This document shows, piece by piece, positions 11,707 to 24,084 of a DNA stretch of 64,000 nucleotides (the stretch's first letter is position 1; each line of letters opens with the position of its first letter). The translations under genes and the position numbers were made by a program. The notes under the pieces were generated by a model. It worked only from the letters and a program-made list of their open reading frames with translations, did no database searches and was not told the DNA's origin. The stretch comes from Rheum nobile (taxonomy: Eukaryota > Streptophyta > Magnoliopsida > Caryophyllales > Polygonaceae), in NCBI GenBank assembly GCA_027886185.1, contig WOAB01000040.1:2728001-2792000 (forward strand), given 5' to 3'.

Positions 11707-11937
11707 ACAATCCATCACCACACCGACACCCAATCAATTATTACACACGACAACGATTAACACATATTCACACATATATATAATCAACCAAGCAACTTTA
11801 AATTCAATAATCCAATCAATCCACAACAATCAATTCATAACCATCAATCCACAACAATCAATCCACATTTAGTTATGACCAACTACCACATCACATTCAA
11901 TCAAACACAACACGAGACAATTACTAACACACCCACA

Positions 11938-11969
11938 CATTCACACACACACACACACACATATATATT
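11938..11969. repeat. (AC)n/(AT)n microsatellite in LTR
   Basis: A CA run followed by TA units. Its length differs slightly between the LTR copies (compare 16896-16915 and 24259-24278). Confidence 0.8.
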
Positions 11970-13412
11970 CAACCATGTAATTCTACATCCAATAATCCAA
12001 CACATAACCAATATCTGCCAACAATCAAGCAACAACCAATATTCTACACAAAACAGTAACCAAGCACATACCAATATCTGCCAACAACCAAGCAAACAAT
12101 CTCAGCACAAGACCAATAACAAATCACACAACTGGTATCCGATGCACGACCAATAATTATGCACACAATCCAACACACAACCGCCAACACACACAGGTGT
12201 CGACAAACACACATATTCAACCAAGAAATTTCACAACTAATAATCCAAATTAATTTACTCAGACAAGGCTAAATCAATTACTGAATCAATATAGGGACAA
12301 AAGTAATTTTATAAAATATACGAAGGGTTAGCAAGATTTATCTTGCCTCAAACTCGACAACCACGACCTCAGAAGCTCAAATCCAACTCGGACGAACCTG
12401 TGAAATCAATCCGAGCAAATCCCTGGCGTTAATTACTCATACCGAGTCTCAACTAATAATTCCCCAATTTAACCCCAAAATTCATACCTTTAAATTAATT
12501 AAGCAACCCACACAAAATTCAACCCAAATACGTACCAATCTTTCAAGACAGAAATCAGAATGCTAACTGTCCACAATCCTTGCGAAATTCCCAACCAGAG
12601 CTGCAATTTCAACTGTACAAGCATCCAGAATATGTCCAAATCCAATCACTTCAAATTCGTATCCCTGCTGCACAAATTAATAACTTCAGTCCAAATCCCA
12701 CACATACAACTCACCAAAATTCAGCAAACAATCATATATATATGCTGTCCAATTACCCCAAATTTCTCAAATCTGTCCATAAATTTAGCAAACCCAAAGC
12801 CCACACTCACCTCGTTGATGCTCCCTTGCACGACCACCGAAATCACCTCCACTCCCTTATCGTTGCCGGAAACGACAACAACAACTAGCACATCAGCAGC
12901 GATGGATCTCAGCGACGAACTGCACCGTACACAGAACTGGCGACCATCACCGCGGACAGCACGGCGAGCAACACCGAACAGCAACCAACAGCAGCACCAC
13001 GACCACCAGCACAGCTCCAGAACAGAGGAGGAAGAGGACGACGCACAACGGTGGTCCGGTCGAGCTCACCGGAGACGACGCTGGCTGGGCTGGCTCGTCG
13101 TGGGTCGCGCGAACAGAGGAGGAGAAGAGGCGGCTCAGCTGGCTCACCAGAGGGACGACTTGGCTGGGCATGAGGCTGGGCACGCGAGGAAGAAGCACAG
13201 TGAGTAGCTGGGAAGGGGAGGCTAGCGGAAGAGCTTCATGAAGGAGACGATGAAGACTCAAGACCGACTTCGGCTCCTCCTTTGCTCCCTTTCCCGATTT
13301 TCTAAAATCCCCAAATTTCAGATTTCTGATTTTTGTTCCCAAATTCTGATTTTTGGAAGTCCAAAAGTTTTATTTACCATTTTGCCATTTTTATAACCTT
13401 TGGGGTATTTCA

Positions 13413-13430
13413 TTCTCCCCTCCTTATAAG
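13413..13430 (-). promoter_or_regulatory. Polypurine tract, internal 1
   Basis: The minus strand reads CTTATAAGGAGGGGAGAA directly before the LTR start TGAAATACCCC. It is the plus-strand DNA primer site in reverse transcription. Confidence 0.8.
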
Positions 13431-14720
13431 AGTTTCGTCCTCGAAAATAAGATCAAACAGGTTCGGATATCTGCCTCGCATGACTGACCCAGAATGTACA
13501 GGACTTGCCGAAGAATGACCTTCCTTGAGAATCCATTCTCTAATCTCTTTATCAACTGTCACACATAACCGATCTGAAATCACAATGCTCCATCTTCCTG
13601 AACAAAAATCTGAACACTCTTCCCTAAGCAATCTCATTGATATCTTACTCAACATCCCATCACATTCAGCTGCGTTGGCTCTTTCCTAAACCAATTTTAC
13701 TTTCACCTTTCACCAACTGAGAGTCGACTTCCTATTCAAGCATCAACTACCACATTATCCCCTTCTGAATGATAAACAATATCTTTATCACAATCCTGAA
13801 TCAATTCTAGCCATTGTCTTTGTCTCATGTTGAACTCTCTCTCATACAATTTGAGCTGACGAAATGCATACGCAATGACCTTCCCATTCTGCATTAGAAC
13901 ACAACCCAAATCTTGTTTAGACACATCGGTGTAGATAACAAACCCTTTTGTTTCCTACGGTAAAACTAACACTGACGCACAAATCAAACACTTCCCGAGT
14001 TCTTCAAAACTCGCTCCTGACATCTCCTGTTCCATTCAAAATTCTCAGTCATACACAACCTTAGAAAATTCATCCACAATCGCCTGCAGTAATCTGCCAA
14101 TCCGAGAATACTCCCAATTTCCTTAACATTCTAAGGTTGTTCTCGTACTCTTTCTTACTCCAAAATATACCAAAATATCATCAATAAAAATCACCATAAT
14201 AATCCAAATACTTTCAAAATAAAAACATCAGTTCCTTAAGTCCATGAAATCCGCGGAAGCATTAGTCAATCCGAAAGGCATCACAACTAACTCATAGTAA
14301 TCATACTTAGTTCTGAAGACAGTATCATGAATATATCCTCATCTCAAACCTTAAGCTGAGAATACCCTGATCTCAAGTCAATCCTTTAAAATACTGTAGC
14401 TCTTTGCAATTTATCCAACAAGTACTTAACTCCTCATAATCCATGCAGAGTCAAAAGGAACCATCTTTCCTTTTTAACAACCAACACAGCCGCACTCCAA
14501 GAAGATGCACTTGGCCTACCAAAGCCTAACTCCATAAGTTCCTCTATTTGCTCCTTCAATCTCAGCATACACACATAACCGGCACAACCTTTTCTTAACA
14601 ATTTTATAGCTGTCATCACACCAACAATTCTGCCAGAGTCTCTGAATCATGACTCCCAACACATGCACTAAACCCTTATCTGTTGTTACAGTTACTGTCA
14701 TCTTCCTGTAGTCACAGGCA
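13430..14720 (-). pseudogene. Decayed gypsy pol: RT, RNase H, integrase N-terminus
   Basis: Ty3/gypsy pol copies element RNA and integrates the DNA. On the minus strand, in pol order: 14560-14440 carries RT start motifs (LKEQIEELMELGFGRPSASSW, then VKKE). About 14350-14180 has broken RT core phrases (DLRSGYSQLKV, KYDYYELVVMPFGLTNA) and the catalytic FIDDILVY (FIDD codons 14188-14177). 13924-13736 is RNase H (LGCVLMQNGKVIAYAFRQLK, then MRQRQWLELIQDCD). 13655-13500 is the integrase zinc-binding entry (DRLCV..DKEIREWILKEGHSS...VHSGS). It then jumps directly to the pol C-terminal tail (RGRYPNLFDLIFEDETL), so the integrase core is deleted. Many stops and shifts occur. Confidence 0.85.
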
Positions 14721-15259
14721 CATTCTGTTCCTCAGCTCAGCCAAACCCCTAGTCGTAAAATCTCACTTTTTCAGATGTAGACCGAGTTCTCTGTTCCTTA
14801 CTACTTCCAACATCAACAATCTGATCAAAATCATCTATAACAGTCTCCCTGATCAATACTCATCAGTATACTCAAGGATCGTACAACTATGCATCACTAT
14901 CAAGATTTCATCTCTGAAAGTGCTCAATCTGTCTTTCAAATTCTTGACAGTAACAATAGCACACAACAACTTCATACCGAATCATCAATTACCAAACTAG
15001 CTGCCTCAACCTCTTGACGATAAGCCCAACGACTTCATCCTCTATCACACCCACACTTACCTTATTAATCTCCAACACGTCCCACTTACCAGGGAACACA
15101 ATCATAAAATTACTCAACAACACTAAACATCACATATAAAATTAAAATACAACTTACCTATACGTAACAACAAGGGTCTTCTGATCACACGATTGCTTCA
15201 CAGTGTTAGCGAGTGGTCTCTTCCACATCAAACTTTTGAAAATATTTTAGAACATAAAT

Positions 15260-15271
15260 GCTCTGATACCA
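15260..15271 (-). promoter_or_regulatory. Primer-binding site (initiator tRNA-Met type), internal 1
   Basis: The minus strand reads TGGTATCAGAGC five bases from the LTR end. This is the common plant LTR-retrotransposon PBS and fixes the element's orientation. Confidence 0.9.
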
Positions 15272-15276
15272 ATTCC

Positions 15277-18200
15277 TGTAATACCCCGGGTCAGAGGTGC
15301 TACAGTGCCATAGTCCCGAAGGACTATAAGACGATTTTAAAAGAAAAGAAATCCAAAACTCTTCCAATACATAAAATCATCAATATTAAAATCCCTGATC
15401 AAGATTTAAAACAACACTTAAACCTGTCATCCAGTTTAATGCATCAATTTAAATCCAAAACAACGGAAGCGAATACAACATTTTCAAATCTGATGCAATT
15501 CTAAATCTTTCACTGTGAAGACACATCTGTGATCCAGAACCCGCTTGTTCCTGCAAACCTGCAAGCCTGATTGACTGGGGGACCCGATACCCCAGCCAAC
15601 CGCGGCACATGAACCGAAGTTGGTCAGTCTCACGAAAGACTGGCAAAACTCCTCAAGCCAAAACAGTTTCAAAACACATATATATATCACCAATCATCTT
15701 ATATCAAAAGACAACACACACACAATATATACATATATATATAATCATAATTACACTTAATCATATCAATCAACCAAAACCAACCACATCTCAAAACATA
15801 AACACACTCTATCACATAACCCACTAATTAACCATTTCTATCCAACTCTTCAATAGACTAACCACAATTCAGCCAATCTCAACCTTATACGAGTATAAAC
15901 GCATAAAACAATCCAATCAGCTTTCGCCTCAACAAACACTTAAGCATAAGCAAGACAATCATCCCATAATATAAATATAACAAAATAACGACCCAGGCCA
16001 GCCACCCTTCCGGTGCCGCCTATTCGTTAACATAGACTGCAACTCCTACATTCAAACTCAACCCATGTTGGCCCACACCCTCTAGATGGGAAACCAACCT
16101 TCGCAACATCCACTTAACCATCTTCATAAACTCAAAGCACCCCTCTATTCGTAACTAGCTACTACCAGCATCCACATCAACAGAGATTCACAACCTTGAC
16201 TAGCTACAATCAACAACTATAACACACGTAATTTCACAACCACAACCAATGGCCAATGATGACCCATCACCACAACTAATAACAGTCAGCATCCAACACA
16301 AACCAATTATCAAGCACACAACCAACATTCATCACATAGCCACTTATTCAGGTAAACAGCCAACATTTAACACATAATATCTCCCTCCTCCGTCTCACCA
16401 CCACATCACCGGGTGAGACAATTCCAACCCACCACCGGGTGAGACTTTCATCACCCAAAACCAACTATCTGGATAGGGACGGTCTCATACCATCCAACTC
16501 CTGGCCCTTAACAACATAGGCTACACCCTACGAGGTTTGGTGAGGCTATCATCACCTGGCCCTTCGACACTGAATTAACACTGGCCCTTAACAACATAGG
16601 CGATACCCTATGATGTTTGGTGAGACTATCATCACCTGGCCCTTCGACTCTCAATCAACAACAATCCATCACCACACCGATACCCAATCAATTATTACAC
16701 ACGACAAGGATTAACACATATTCACACATATATATAATCAACCAAGCAACTTTAAATTCAATAATCCAATCAATCCACAACAATCAATTCATAACCATCA
16801 ATCCACAACAATCAATCCACATTTAGTTATGACCAACTACCACATCACATTCAATCAAACACAACACGAGACAATTACTAACACACCCACACATTCACAC
16901 ACACACACACATATATTCAACCACGTAATTCTACATCCAATAATCCAGCACATAACCAATATCTGCCAACAATCAAGCAACAACCAATATTCTACACAAA
17001 ACAGTAACCAAGCACATACCAATATCTGCCAACAACCAAGCAAACAATCAATACCCAGCACAAGACCAATAACAAAACACACAACTGGTATCCGATGCAC
17101 GACCAATAATTATGCACACAATCCAACACACAACCGCCAACACACACAGGTGTCGACAAACACACATATTCAACCAAGAAATTTCACAACTAATAATCCA
17201 AATTAATTTACTCAGACAAGGCTAACTCAATTACTGAATCAATATAGGGACAAAAGTAATTTTATAAAATATACGAAGGGTTAGCAAGATTTATCTTGCC
17301 TCAAACTCGACAACCACGACCTCGGAAGCTCAAATCCAACTCGGACGAACCTGCGAAATCAATCCGAGCAAATTCCTGGCGTTAATTACTCATACCGAGT
17401 CTCAACTAATAATTCCCCAATTTAACCCCAAAATTCATACCTTCAAATTAATTAAGCAACCCACACAAAATTCAACCCAAATACGTACCAATCTTTCAAG
17501 ACAGAAATCAGAATGCTAACTGTCCACAATCCTTGCGAAATTCCCAACCAGAGCTGCAATTTCAACTGTACAAGCATCCAAAATCTGTCCAAATCCAATC
17601 ACTTCAAACTCGTATCCCTGCTGCACAAATTAATAACTTCAGTCCAAATCCCACACATACAACTCACCAAAATTCAGCAAACAATCATATATATATGTTG
17701 TCCAATTACCCCAAATTTCTCAAATCTGTCCATAAGTTTAGCAAACCCAAAGCCCACACTCACCTAGTTAATGCTCCCTTGCACGGCCACCGAAATCACC
17801 TCCACCCCCTTATCGTCGCCGGAAACGACAACAACAACTAGCACATCAGCAACGGTGGATCTCAGCGACGAACTGCACCGTACACAGAACTGGCGACCAT
17901 CACCGCGGACAGCACGGCGAGCAACACCGAACAGCAACCAGCAGCAGCACCACGACCACCAGAACAGCTCCAGAATAGAGGAGAAAGAGGACGACGCACA
18001 ACGGTGGTCCGGTCGAGCTCACCGGAGACGACGCTTGGCTGGGCTGGCTCGTCGTGGGTCGCGCGAACAGAGGAGGAGAAGAGGCGGCTCAGATGGCTCA
18101 CCAGAGGGACGACTTGGCTGGGCATGAGGCTGGGCACACGAGGAAGAAGCACAGTGAGTAGCTGGGAAGGAGAGGCTAGCGGAAGAGCTTCACGAAGGAG

Positions 18201-18366
18201 ACGATGAAGACTCAAGACCGACTTCGGCTCCTCCTTTGCTCCCTTTCCCGATTTTCTAAAATCCCCAAATTTTAGATTTCTGATTTTTGTTCCCAAATTC
18301 TGATTTTTAGAAGTCCAAAAATTTTATTTACCATTTTGCCATTTTTATAACCTTTGGGGTATTTCA
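15277..18366 (-). repeat. LTR 2 of gypsy array (shared middle LTR)
   Basis: 3090 bp with the same termini as LTR 1 and near-identical by eye. It serves as 5' LTR for internal 1 and 3' LTR for internal 2, the expected product of LTR-LTR recombination between tandem copies. Confidence 0.9.
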
Positions 18367-20226
18367 TTCTCCCCTCCTTATAAGAGTTTCGTCCTCGAAA
18401 CTAAGATAAAAAAGGTTCGGATATCTGCCATGACTGACCCAGAATGTACAGGACTTGCCGAAGAATGACCTTTCTTGAGAATCCATTCTCTAATCTCTTT
18501 ATCAGCTGGCACACATAACCGATCTGAAATCACAATGCTCCATCTTCCTGAACAAAAATCTGAACACTCTTCCCTGAGCAATCTCATTGATATCTTACCC
18601 AACATCCCATCACATTTAGCTGCGTCCGCTCTTTCCTAAACCAATTTTACTTTCACCTTTCACCAACTGAGAGTCGACTTCCTATTCAAGCATCAGCTAC
18701 CACATTAGCCCCTTCTGAATGATAAACAATATCTTTATCACAATCCTGAATCAATTCTAGCCATTGTCTTTGTCTCATGTTCAACTATCTCTCATACAAT
18801 TTGAGCTGACAAAATGCATACGCAATGACCTTCCCATTCTGCATTAGAACACAACCCAAACCTTGTTTAGACACATTGGTGTAGATAACAAACCCTTCTG
18901 TTTCCTACAGTAAAACTAACACTGACGCACAAATCAAACACTTCCTGAGTTCTTCGAAACTCGCTCTTGACATCTCCTGTTCCATTCAAAATTCTCAGTC
19001 ATATACAACCTTAGAAAATTCATCCACAATCGCCTGCAGTAATCTGCCAATCCGAGAATACTCCCAATTTTGTTAACATTCTAAGGTTGTTCTCGTACTC
19101 TTTCTTACTCCAAAATATACCAAAATATCATCAATAAAAATCACCACAATAATCCAAATACCTTCAAAATAAAAACATCAGTTCCTTAAGTCCATGAAAT
19201 CCGCGGAAGCATTAGTCAATCCGAAAGGCATCACAACTAACTCATAGTAATCATACTTAGTTCTGAAGACAGTATCATGAATATATCCTCATCTCAAACC
19301 TTAAGCTGAGAATACCCTGATCTCAAGTCAATCCTTTAAAATACTGTAGCTCTTTGCAATTTATCCAACAAGTACTTAACTCCTCATAATCCATGCAGAG
19401 TCGAAAGGAACCATCTTTCCTTTTTAACAACCAACACAGCCGCACTCCAAGAAGATGCACTTGGCCTACCAAAGCCTAACTCCATAAGTTCCTCTATTTG
19501 CTCCTTCAATCTCAGCATACACACATAACCGGCACAACCTTTTCTTAACAATTTTATAGCTGTCATCACACCAACAATTCTGCCAGAGTCTCTGAATCAT
19601 GACTCCCAACACATGCACTAAACCCTTATCTGCTGTTACAGTAACTGTCATCTTCCTGTAGTCACAAGCACATTCTGTTCCTCAGCTCAGCCAAACACCT
19701 AGTCGTAAAATCTCACTTTTTCAGATGCAGACCGAGTTCTCTGTTCCTTACTACTTCCAACATCAACAGTCTGATCAAAATCATCTATAACAGTCTCCCT
19801 GATCAGCACTCATCAGTATACTCAAGGATCGTACAACTATGCATCACCATCAAGATTTCATCTCTGAAAGTGCTCAATTTGTCTTTCTCATTCTTGACAG
19901 TAACAGTAGCACATAACAACTTCATACCGAATCATCAATTACCAAACTAGCTGCCTCAACCTCTTAACGATAAGCCCAACGACTTCATCCTCTATCACAC
20001 CCACACTTACCTTATTAATCTCCAACACGTCCCACTTACCAGGGAACACAATCATAAAATTACTCAACAACACTAAACATCACATATAAAATTAAAACAC
20101 AACTTACCTATACGTAACAACAAGGGTCTTCTGATCACACGATTGTTTCACAGTGTTAGCGAGTGGTCTCTTCCACATCAAACTTTTGAAAACATTTTAG
20201 AACGTAAATGCTCTGATACCAATTCC
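18367..20226 (-). mobile_element. Internal region 2 of gypsy array
   Basis: 1.86 kb, near-identical to internal 1 and with the same deletion joints. PPT is at 18367-18384 and PBS at 20210-20221. Confidence 0.85.
18385..19680 (-). pseudogene. Decayed gypsy pol, second copy
   Basis: Same order of RT (19510-19390), catalytic FIDD codons (19138-19127), RNase H (about 18880-18690, more broken than in copy 1) and integrase N-terminal remnant (18605-18450). The integrase-core deletion is the same, joining VHSGSVM to a shortened RYP..F tail. A 3-bp deletion and single-base changes relative to copy 1 show independent decay since duplication. It is non-functional. Confidence 0.8.
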
Positions 20227-21677
20227 TGTAACACCCCGGACCAGATGTGCTATAGTGCCATAGTCCCGAAGGACTATAAGGCGATTTTAAAAGAAAAGAA
20301 ATCCAAAACTCTTCCAATACATAAAATCATCAATATTAAAATCCCTGCTCAAGATTTAAAACAACACTTAAACCTGTCATCCAGTTTAATGCATCAATTT
20401 AAATCCAAAACAACGGAAGCGAATACAACATTTTCAAATCTGATGCAATTCTAAATCTTTCACTGTGAAGACACATCTGTGATCCAGAACCCGCTTGTTG
20501 CTACAAACCTGTAAGCTTGATTGACTGGGGGACCCGATACCCCAGCCAACCGCAGCACGTAAACCGAAGTTGGTCAGTCTCACGAAAGACTGGCAAAACT
20601 CCTCAAGCCAAAACAGTTTCAAAACACATATATATATCACCAATCATCTCATATCAAAAGACAACACACACACAAGATATACATATATATATATATAATC
20701 ATAATTACACTTAATCATATCAATCAACCAAAACCAACCACATCTCAAAACATAAACACACTCTATCACATAACCCACTAATTAACCATTTCTATCCAAC
20801 TCTTCAATAGACTAACCACAATTCAGCCAATCTCAACCTTACACGAGTATAAACGCATAAAACAATCCAATCATCTTTCGCCTCAACAAACACTTAAGCA
20901 TAAGCAAGACAATCATCACATAATATAAACATAACAAAATAACGACCCAGGCCAGCCACCCTTCCGGTGCCGCCTGTTCGTTAACATAGACTGCAACTCC
21001 TACATTCAAACTCAACCCATGTTGGCCCACACCCTCTAGATGGGAAACCAACCTTCGCAACATCCACTTAACCATCTTCATAAACTCAAAGCACCCCTCT
21101 ATTCGTAACTAGCTACTACCAGCATCCACATCAACATAGATTCACAACCTTGACTAGCTACAATCAACAACTATAACACACGTAATTTCACAACCACAAC
21201 CAATGGCCAATGATGACCCATCACCATAACTAATAACAGTCAGCATCCAACACAAACCAATTATCAAGCACACAACCAACATTCATCACATAGCCACTTA
21301 TTCAGGTACACATCCAACATTTAACACATAATATCTCCCTCCTCCGTCTCACCACCACATCACCGGGTGAGACAATTCCAACCCACCACCGGCTGAGACT
21401 TTCATCACCCAAAACCAACTATCCGGATAGGGACGGTCTCATACCATCCAACTACTGGCCCTTAACAACATAGGCTACACCCTATGAGGTTTGGTGAGGC
21501 TATCATCACCTGGCCCTTCGACTCTGAATTAACACTGGCCCTTAACAACGTAGGCGATACCCTACGATGTTTGGTGAGACTATCATCACCTGGCCCTTCG
21601 ACTCTCAATCAACAATAATCCATCACCACACCGACACCCAATCAATTATTACACACGACAACGATTAACACATATTC
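20227..21677 (-). repeat. LTR 3 of gypsy array, left part
   Basis: Begins TGTAACACCCC and runs to the solo-LTR insertion point. It continues at 24085 after removing one TATTC repeat. Confidence 0.9.
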
Positions 21678-21928
21678 TGTGATACCCCGTATTTTTGTAA
21701 GGTTATTTTGAGAGTTATGGAATTTTCTCGGGTACCCGTTGTGTACGTCGGATTTAATTCAGGTAGTTTGAGACATTCTGTAATGTGCTCTGTATCTGTA
21801 ATATTTTTCTCAATGAAATAATATACAGACATCATGCCTTGGATTTTAATTGCCGTTCGCATACGATAATTGTTATCCCGACTTAATGTCATGTTCGTTC
21901 AAAGCTGAACGGGCGGGAAAAAGGTGTC

Positions 21929-22080
21929 ACGGCGACCGCCGTAAAGTCGCGGCGACCGCCGTCGTGAGACCCAAGCACGGCGACCGCCGTAAAGTCACGG
22001 CGCCCGCCGTCCCAACGCTCGAGGAGGCAGCTGGTGTGTCATGCCACGGCGACCGCCGTAAATTACGGCGCCCGCCGTAA
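21929..22080 (+). promoter_or_regulatory. Cluster of six GC palindromes upstream of TATA (solo LTR)
   Basis: Six modules of the form (A/G)CGGCG-(AC or CC)-CGCCG(T/A). Each has 5-6 bp arms and a 2-nt centre, and they are separated by short non-conserved spacers. They sit about 110-260 bp before the TATA box, in the U3 part of the LTR. Confidence 0.7.
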
Positions 22081-22189
22081 TGGCAGTCATCGTTGTCCGG
22101 TAGTCCTTGCCCGATGGTCGTCGGCGCGATTTCCGGCGAGCACCGAACTAGCTGTAGGCCCATCTTCTTCGTGCTCCAGACGCTTTGGC

Positions 22190-22196
22190 TATAAAA
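22190..22196 (+). promoter_or_regulatory. TATA box of solo LTR
   Basis: TATAAAA in 'ggctataaaaggggg', at the same place as in the 41483 LTR. Confidence 0.65.
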
Positions 22197-22444
22197 GGGG
22201 GTGTTGGGGGAGAGATTTGAGCCATCCCAAACACCGAACCTCTGCCAAATTTGCCTCTCGTCGGAGTTGTGCCTTCGCCAGAATTTTTGAAGGTCTTGCC
22301 GGTGTTGCTTTGGTGTGGTTCCTGAGTGCCTTTGTGAAGCTTTTGGTTAGCCTTGGAGGTTAGAAGCCAAAGCAAGTCGAAGGAGGCCGAACCGCTCGTG
22401 TTTTGGGGTGAGTTTTCTCTCGTTCTGTGTCGTCTGAGTTCGTC

Positions 22445-22499
22445 ACGGCGACTGCCGTGATGAATACGGCGACCGCCGCCAAGAACGGCGACCGCCGCC
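22445..22499 (+). promoter_or_regulatory. Three GC palindromes downstream of TATA (solo LTR)
   Basis: Modules ACGGCGACTGCCGT, ACGGCGACCGCCG and ACGGCGACCGCCG lie in what should be the transcribed leader, where they could fold into short hairpins. Confidence 0.65.
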
Positions 22500-24084
22500 A
22501 GTGCCCAGAACGCCTTTGTGGCTTTGGCTTGGTCGGTTGTCGTCGTGGCGTCTTTCCTTTCGTGTTCTTTCGCCGTGTTTAGATTCGTATTGTTTATGTC
22601 GGATCTAACTTAGGGTTCCTTTTATGGGTCGACTCGAAGGTTGTGGTGCTGTCGGAACTATACCGTGTCGAGCCCGGAATCCAGTGACGTCTTTAGACTA
22701 TTCTGCGGAGTAAGGCAAGTGGCGGTGCGCTCTTGCTCTTTCGTTCCATATTTACATTAATTATCAGTAGTTTATCTGAGTAATTAATTTGGAATGAATA
22801 TTCTGTTTGTCTGGAAGCGGTTTTGATAAACTGTTTTGAAAATCATATAATAGGTTGTATATCTGTTAGAACAACGCTATTATCTGTGATCGCCTTTCGG
22901 GCCTTTATGTGGATTTATCCTGTAAATGTTGTGGTGTTGTAACTGTTTAGTTAGCACTGTTAGATAGGAACGTTACTCGGACTCTGTCCAATCGTTTCTT
23001 TATAATCTGGTATCGGGATGGCTCGTCCCCATCTGGTACTATTCTATGATCATGATCGGTCTCTTACACATGTGTGTAGAGACGGGACACTTAGCTGGTG
23101 TCACAAACCTTTCGGTATACGTCACTCTCGACGAAACGTATACTAAGATGTGTCGTCCCACTGGTGGGGTACACATGTAAAAGTCTATAACGTGATGTGT
23201 GTTTTTGAAACATAAATCAGATAAGTTCTACCTTGACGCACATAATTAATACACCTTGGGCGAGTAGTGCAGCTAAGTTCAGTGCAGCTAGGAAAACTTG
23301 TCTTGACTTGAATGTAGTACGTTCTCTTTCCAATCTGGATTCGTTGTAGGCGATGAGGTTGGTCGTGAATCGAAGCATCTCAGTCAGTTTTAAATCATTG
23401 TTGAATGATTCTGTAACTTTCCAGATTTGTCATTACTTCCTTAAAGACTCATTTCCGTTGGAGTCTTCTTTTCGAGTTGATTTCTGTGAAGATTCAGTCT
23501 TCTAGAATCTTCTCCTGTGCATATCTCTTGTTTATTCCAGTAGGAATATGATGGTTGACTACCGTTATCGGTTATTATCCGAGAAGCGATGAGTCTAACC
23601 TAATATGACTGCTTCGAACCAGTCTGCTTTGTACCCTTGCTAGTCTATTCAGTTAGACTAACCAACCAATGTTTTCCCTTGCATGGTTGGCTGGTGTCAT
23701 CCGTTCGATTCGGCACATCAGTTAAGAAGTAGCTCAGAAGATTAGAAGGACTATGGAGTCGGCGGTGGTTTTTGAATGTTTTAATTATTTCTTTAATCAG
23801 GTTATGATCCTTTGGACAATAACTCCGATTATAACTTACTTTCTTAGTCTTCCGCTGTGTTTGGTTTAAACTATGTTTTGACCTATTCGGGATTGGGTTG
23901 TAATCCCGTAACTCTTGTTTCCTCAACAATGTTATGTTTTGGAATTTAATGCTTGATCCTTGTGTATCAATTGCATTTCATAAATTGTATTTCTATGGTA
24001 AAGCCTTGGGTGATCTCGGTAAGGAACACTGGGGTCACTGGCGGTAATACATTTCCAAAAGGGTTAAGTTTTGGGGGTGTTACA

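Larger units (their letters stand above)
10321..13412 (-). repeat. LTR 1 of gypsy array (3' LTR on minus strand)
   Basis: Bounded by TGTAACACCCC and GGGGTATTTCA on the plus strand. It contains an 80-bp direct repeat (11547-11706), an (AC)n stretch near 11940, and a GC-rich block (12830-13260) near the LTR start on the minus strand. The chance frames in that block are open on both strands and are not treated as genes. Confidence 0.9.
13413..15276 (-). mobile_element. Internal region 1 of gypsy array (pol deletion derivative)
   Basis: Only 1.86 kb lies between PPT (13413-13430) and PBS (15260-15271). Gag, protease and the integrase core are missing or unrecognisable. It is non-autonomous. Confidence 0.85.
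21678..24084 (+). mobile_element. Solo LTR of plus-strand gypsy family, inserted in LTR 3
   Basis: Starts TGTGATACCCCG and ends GGGGGTGTTACA. It is flanked by a perfect 5-bp TSD TATTC (21673-21677 and 24085-24089), and the empty site is seen in LTR 1 and LTR 2. It shares blocks with the LTRs at 33539, 41483 and 45433: 'ggttgtatatctgttagaacaacgctattat', 'ccgttcgattcggcacatca', 'ggtaaagccttgggtg'. Orientation is inferred from those elements. Loss of its internal region points to LTR-LTR recombination. Confidence 0.9.

Noticed and set aside
12560..13342. Long frames on both strands in the GC-rich part of LTR 1 (215 codons plus, 131 codons minus), repeated in LTR 2 and LTR 3
   Set aside because: Both strands are open through the same GC-rich block. 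The frame changes between LTR copies by single-base indels, and no family is recognised. These are LTR sequence, not genes.
21929..22080. CRISPR-like repeat array
   Set aside because: The repeats are 14-bp palindromes with variable short spacers inside a plant LTR. There are no cas genes and the genome is eukaryotic.
22034..22363. 109-codon frame in the solo LTR (and similar frames near 36628, 42152 and 46075)
   Set aside because: These cross the TATA box and palindrome clusters, differ between LTR copies, and match no protein family.
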